A stretch of DNA of 64,000 nt. Origin: Calendula officinalis. Its lineage: Eukaryota > Streptophyta > Magnoliopsida > Asterales > Asteraceae. Below, one piece after another: positions 60,113 through 64,000 of the stretch. Each line of letters starts with the position of its first letter. Position 1 is the first letter of the stretch. The stretch spans positions 2,981,001 through 3,045,000 of the forward strand of contig OY970824.1 in NCBI GenBank assembly GCA_963853835.1, in the 5' to 3' direction. The translations under genes and the position numbers were made by a program. Below the pieces are notes generated by a model. That model was given only the letters and a program-made list of their open reading frames with translations, was not told the DNA's origin and ran no database searches.

Positions 60113-61552
60113 TTACACATGGAAGGAATCTACAATAGCTTTCAAAGTGTTTTGGGATGACGGCCACTGTTTGTCACTTGCACTTGCAACAAACAAAATT
60201 ACGGTATTACCCTTTGCTGTAGCCTTTGCAATGTTGTGTGAACCAGTCAATGCAAAGGGTGTCTCCAGAACATACCTGTAGTACTGCATATATAACACCA
60301 TCTCAAGTTTTAAAGATCTAATAACATTGATTTTGCATACTGCTTTAAAAAAAAAGATTAATAGATTGATACCGTTTGATCAGCAATTTTCTCAATTGAT
60401 GTTTCAAGTAATTCATCATCCAAATCAAGTGTATTTCCTGTAACAAACGGGCCAAGAGATGCAATAACCTTTTCTGGGCTCCCAATATCTTCAATTGTTG
60501 CATTAGGTTTATTGGTCAAACGTATCAAAGGGGAAGCCACTACTTGAATTTTGCCCTGTTTTTCATCTTCAAATTTGACCTCAATCCAAGGCTCTGCACA
60601 TTTCGGTTGACAGTAATTTCCAGATAATATGTTGGCAATGCGTAATTGTTTCCATGTTGGTGGAAGGACAAACTGGTATGGCTGCACATTTCCTGCACCC
60701 AACTAAAATCATAATTTTACTATAATAACAAATGCAGAAACTAGAAAAAAAGAATTGAAGATAAGATGATGAACACAAAATGTCAACAGAAGTGTATGAA
60801 TTATGATCATAGCAAGAATTGGCAATGCTTACAAAGTCAAAAAAATGAATTCGTAACTCAATTAAACTACATCTTGAGCATATTTGAAAGCAAACAAAAC
60901 TAATTAAAAGGACTTGAATCCAAACAGCACAAAATGCATTCAATAATTTAATAGAAGTGGTTAACAACGACGATCCAAAATCACACTAATCCTTAACAGT
61001 ATTTGTCCATATCATACACTCCACTGCTCCAGTCCCAAATATAACCAGCAACTCGAATTTTGAGTGTCAAATTAGTCCATAAAACCAAAATTGACAAACA
61101 TAATTTCGTTTGTGCACACAAAAGTTAATAACTACTGCATACTGATTATAACAGCAGACATATTCATGACATTATTCATTGAAATCTAAGTTTGAAATAG
61201 TCCAAATTGAAAAAATACCTGCACGAAGAGCTGGAGTGTCCTTAGAAGAGGCTTGAAATTGAACGAAATTAGGATCAGAAGTCGATTGCGGTAAATAGGA
61301 ACCAACCTCTATCTCTTTCGCGTGTGAAGCTGAAGGCGAATGCAATGGAATTACGGTCGTTAACGGTACTAACAGCGTCAATCCTTTGAGAAACTGCCGT
61401 CTAGCCGGAGATTGATGGAACAATGGAATTAGTGTTGGTTTGTTGGAAGAAGGTGATTTTGAAGAAGAAAAAATGGAGGATAATGATGAAACTGAGAGGG
61501 AATAGAGTACAGGTCTCCCTCCGGTTTGGATGAGGTTTTGTATTGGTCGCAC
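60113..61552 (-). CDS. PsbP-domain thylakoid lumen protein (PPD4-like), 3 exons, start unresolved
   Basis: Exons on the minus strand: 61552-61219, 60692-60373, 60283-60113, GT-AG introns, about 274 residues. The start of the frame is rich in Ser and basic residues (plastid transit). It is followed by ARRQFLKGLTLLVPL...SASHA, a twin-arginine lumen-targeting signal with an AxA-type cleavage site. The PsbP-like domain covers the rest (YQFVLPPTWKQ, EVKFEDEKQGKIQVVASPL, PEKVIASLGPFV, YRYVLETPFALTGSHN). PsbP-domain proteins help assemble or stabilise photosystems in the lumen. The closest family member I recall is PPD4 (the 29.8-kDa lumen protein); I am unsure of the number. The 61552 codon is GTG; the upstream in-frame stop is TGA at 61564-61562, and no in-frame ATG lies between. 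The only nearby ATG (61565) is in another frame. Confidence 0.82.
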
Positions 61553-61565
61553 GCCACCCGTTCAT

Positions 61566-62542
61566 ATTATTGTTGTGAATTAAAAATGGAGAGATATAAT
61601 TTTTAGTTAATTTCTTATGTTAACAAATTGCAAAGTCATTATTATTTATTGACAATTTTCGTATAATATTACTATAACCAGAACCATAAACAATTGTTTA
61701 CTCGATTAAAATAAAGCGGTATTAAAATACGCTAGTTTGTACGAATTTTGAATTATTTGTAATATTTTTAAAATGCCATGCAACAAGCAACAGTGGGTAA
61801 TTTAAAAAAAAAAGAATTTTTTTAACTTCTAAGAGGAGCCCAAACACTAGGCAAATGGCACTTTGTATTTCCCTAAAAACATTGAAGACCAAAAAATGAT
61901 TTCTCAATCGATCGAATTATCATTTGTCCATCATCACATTTTCTGTAAGTGTTCTCGTTCTCGATCAATCGCTACGAGTTTACTGAGGTTTTCCGTTAAC
62001 GATTTAGAGTATTTGTCAATGTAAAGGCATTTAGGTTTACTAAATTCACAAATTTCCCACTTCTGTTATGTTGATTTTTAGATTCACTCGCATACCCGCT
62101 TTCAGTTAATGATTTCATAGTATTTCTGCTATAGGATAGACTGACACTGCTATAAAATGCCGCAAAATAGATACAGTTGTTATTTTCAAGCGGATATATG
62201 TATTAGGTTTCTATTTGCTTTTGATAATCGTGTAATTCGGTTTCAATTTATAGCTAAATTTCATTTTAATCCATGTTGTAGGGTTTTGCTTTTTTAAATT
62301 CCACTATTTTATTAAAATCTACAATTATTTCATTTTCAGTGACTATTTTTTTTATATATATGCAGGTTTTGAGTGTAAAGATGAATGCAAAAACGAAAGC
62401 AATAAACGTTACAGAAAATGGGGAAACATATGAAAACTCCATACTTATGACATTAATAGGAAATGGTGAAGATTTAGCACCAATACTCATTTGAAATGGG
62501 ATCGACCGATCGAAGCTAATTTATTAATTCGTGGGAAGATAC
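61566..62542. other. Upstream region of the PsbP-domain gene; possible small transcript remnant on +
   Basis: A donor-like CTGTAAGTG at 61941 and an acceptor-like TATATGCAG at 62365 flank a potential intron. After it an ATG at 62382 opens a 37-codon frame (MNAKTKAINVTENGETYENS...) to a stop at 62494. I do not recognise the peptide. It could be a remnant of a gene or of a retrotransposon leader; evidence is weak. Confidence 0.2.
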
Positions 62543-62722
62543 TGTTACACTTACTATCACTCCGTTAACTTAATTATAGTTAGTTAGTGAGTTGGTTAGT
62601 TTTCTGTTACAGATTGTAATTAGTAAAGACGTGTATATAACTCTTTCCCTCTTTGTACTTTGAACAATCAATTGAATGAATACAATTTGTTCATCATTCT
62701 CTCTCAATTTCATATTCTAACA
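62543..62722 (+). mobile_element. Small solo LTR, Copia/TRIM-like (180 bp)
   Basis: Begins TGTTACACTT, ends TTCTAACA, with GTGTATATAACTC (TATA) and TTTGTACTTTGAACAATC in the middle, a layout typical of short Copia-type LTRs. The flanks GATAC (62538-62542) and GATAT (62723-62727) differ at one of five bases. No second LTR or internal region is seen. Confidence 0.6.
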
Positions 62723-64000
62723 GATATTGAACTTTTGTATTTGAAAAATGTTTCCTCTTAGGACAGCTGGCGGTTTATTATTGGATAATGAAGTTGATGC
62801 AATGTGGGAAACTGCTGTTTAACTTTAGAAAGTCAGTTTTCTCAAATGAATACTGGTAGTCATTTACTACTTGTGAAACATTATGTTACACTTCTCGGGC
62901 CGACTTTAAGACAATGCGGGTATCCCGATTCTAGGAGCTTTGACTAATGTGGGCCCGTAAGTTGACCGAGTATATGGAACACGTGAATTGGATTATTCAT
63001 GACACAACATAAAAGTGATTACATGAATGAACTCTCGATACACTTTTATCAACTGCCCAACAGATTTTACAGTTAGATGTTGTGTATATAATCGGTAGTC
63101 GTGCACTGGAGCATGTTTTTATTTTACCTTCTGTATATGCACGTTTTAGCTTATATTTATGTAGCTATAAAAGTTTTCTTAAGGATGTAACAGTCATTTA
63201 GATCTGATTTTATGCACGTAATTTTGTGTAGAGATTCACATAATGCTGATTGAAGATTTGAAGGTACTATTTGGTAATAATTATTTTTACATTTTCTAAT
63301 CCTGTAAATTGTAATTACCAAAGTAGTCTGGACCGAAAACTTGTAACCCTTATAAAACTCATATAAAGTATATTGCTTTTTAATGACGTTTTCCTATTCT
63401 TAAGCTCAAAAGAAGTCGAAGTTAAAATTTCGGAATAAGATAGAATTTAAGAGAAATGCGAGAATTAAACTGATGCACAACTTATACTCCTATTATCGAG
63501 CAGAATCACAAAAGTTGGTTGAAATCCAGATTTTTTCTTTATTTTATGATTCGGTTTAAGTATGATAGCATTCATTTGGATGAGGGATTTGATTAGTGAA
63601 TTTGATTGATTATAATTGAATCAATACCTTTTGTTCAGAGGTCTTTTAGGAAATAGACTATTTATTTCGAGTAGAGATATGATTGTTTACATCTCATATA
63701 CTCATACATCACATTTAACGGGATAAATTATCGTTTTTGTTGGAATCAAAACTATGTTAGTTCTCTTTGTTTTTGTTCATACGAGTTAACAACACAAAAT
63801 AATAAAAACAAACGAAAAATTGGTGGGGCGAAGAGTGATCGGTAAACGGAGCGACACCTGGTCACGGGCTAGATAGTCGACATACACATAATACAAATTT
63901 CTATCGATGCACGTGCACGATCTCATTATCCAAAAATAATATAATAAAATAATATTGAACGATTAAAAGTCACTACATACACATTAATATACTTCAAACA
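62723..64000. other. Gene-free right end of the window
   Basis: AT-rich, no gene that I can support. A GC-richer patch at 62895-62980 and another at 63820-63880 have no recognisable content. A gene with exons beyond the window cannot be excluded. Confidence 0.35.

Noticed and set aside
1..64000. A new multi-gene system or gene cluster
   Set aside because: All confident genes are unrelated conserved plant families with their own promoters. The unusual material is transposon structure, not a new protein system.

Overview
This is nuclear DNA of a flowering plant, most likely a core eudicot. The evidence is AT-rich intergenic DNA, genes split by many short GT-AG introns with T-rich acceptors, plant-specific families (plastid Fd-GOGAT, a MORN-type PIP5K, a membrane-tethered bZIP, an ARGOS-like protein, a thylakoid-lumen PsbP-domain protein) and typical plant transposons. 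The MITE remnants resemble ones I associate with Asteraceae; that is only a weak inference. No microbial genes, operons or CRISPR array are present.

Genes from left to right: a broken ARGOS-like copy (3-350) and an intact one (2843-3199, +); a divergent pair of BTF3 / NAC-beta genes (14721-16267, - and 18530-19638, +) with a third, partial copy of the last exon (19863-20008); ferredoxin-dependent glutamate synthase GLU1 in 33 exons (22856-30897, +); a phosphatidylinositol-4-phosphate 5-kinase with eight MORN repeats (32250-35512, +); a MEMO1-family gene (42749-44981, +); a bZIP17/28-type ER stress transcription factor (45933-48125, -); and a PsbP-domain lumen protein (60113-61552, -) with no visible in-frame ATG. 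I joined exons by hand; each joined reading frame stays open and gives a protein of normal family length.

The space between genes is mostly transposons, many with exact ends and target-site duplications. At 5903-14150 a Helitron of about 1.9 kb has been split by two solo LTRs of one family (6719-8662 and 12137-13931) and by a second Helitron in the opposite orientation (9248-11097). At 35877-42470 two related Helitrons are nested and hold two hAT-type MITEs. A third relative lies at 50156-53372, flanked by a 39-bp direct repeat. Smaller elements include three copies of a 312-bp Stowaway, a second Stowaway type, several hAT MITEs with 8-bp duplications, a Mutator-like MITE (9-bp duplication) holding a Harbinger-like MITE (3-bp duplication), two SINEs with 13-bp duplications, and a small LTR at 62543-62722.

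The genes are ordinary housekeeping, stress and photosynthesis genes with no sign of a functional cluster. The most unusual material is in the transposons: tRNA-sized modules near Helitron 5' ends, a Helitron with an apparent target-site duplication, and MITEs whose two ends are each self-complementary hairpins.
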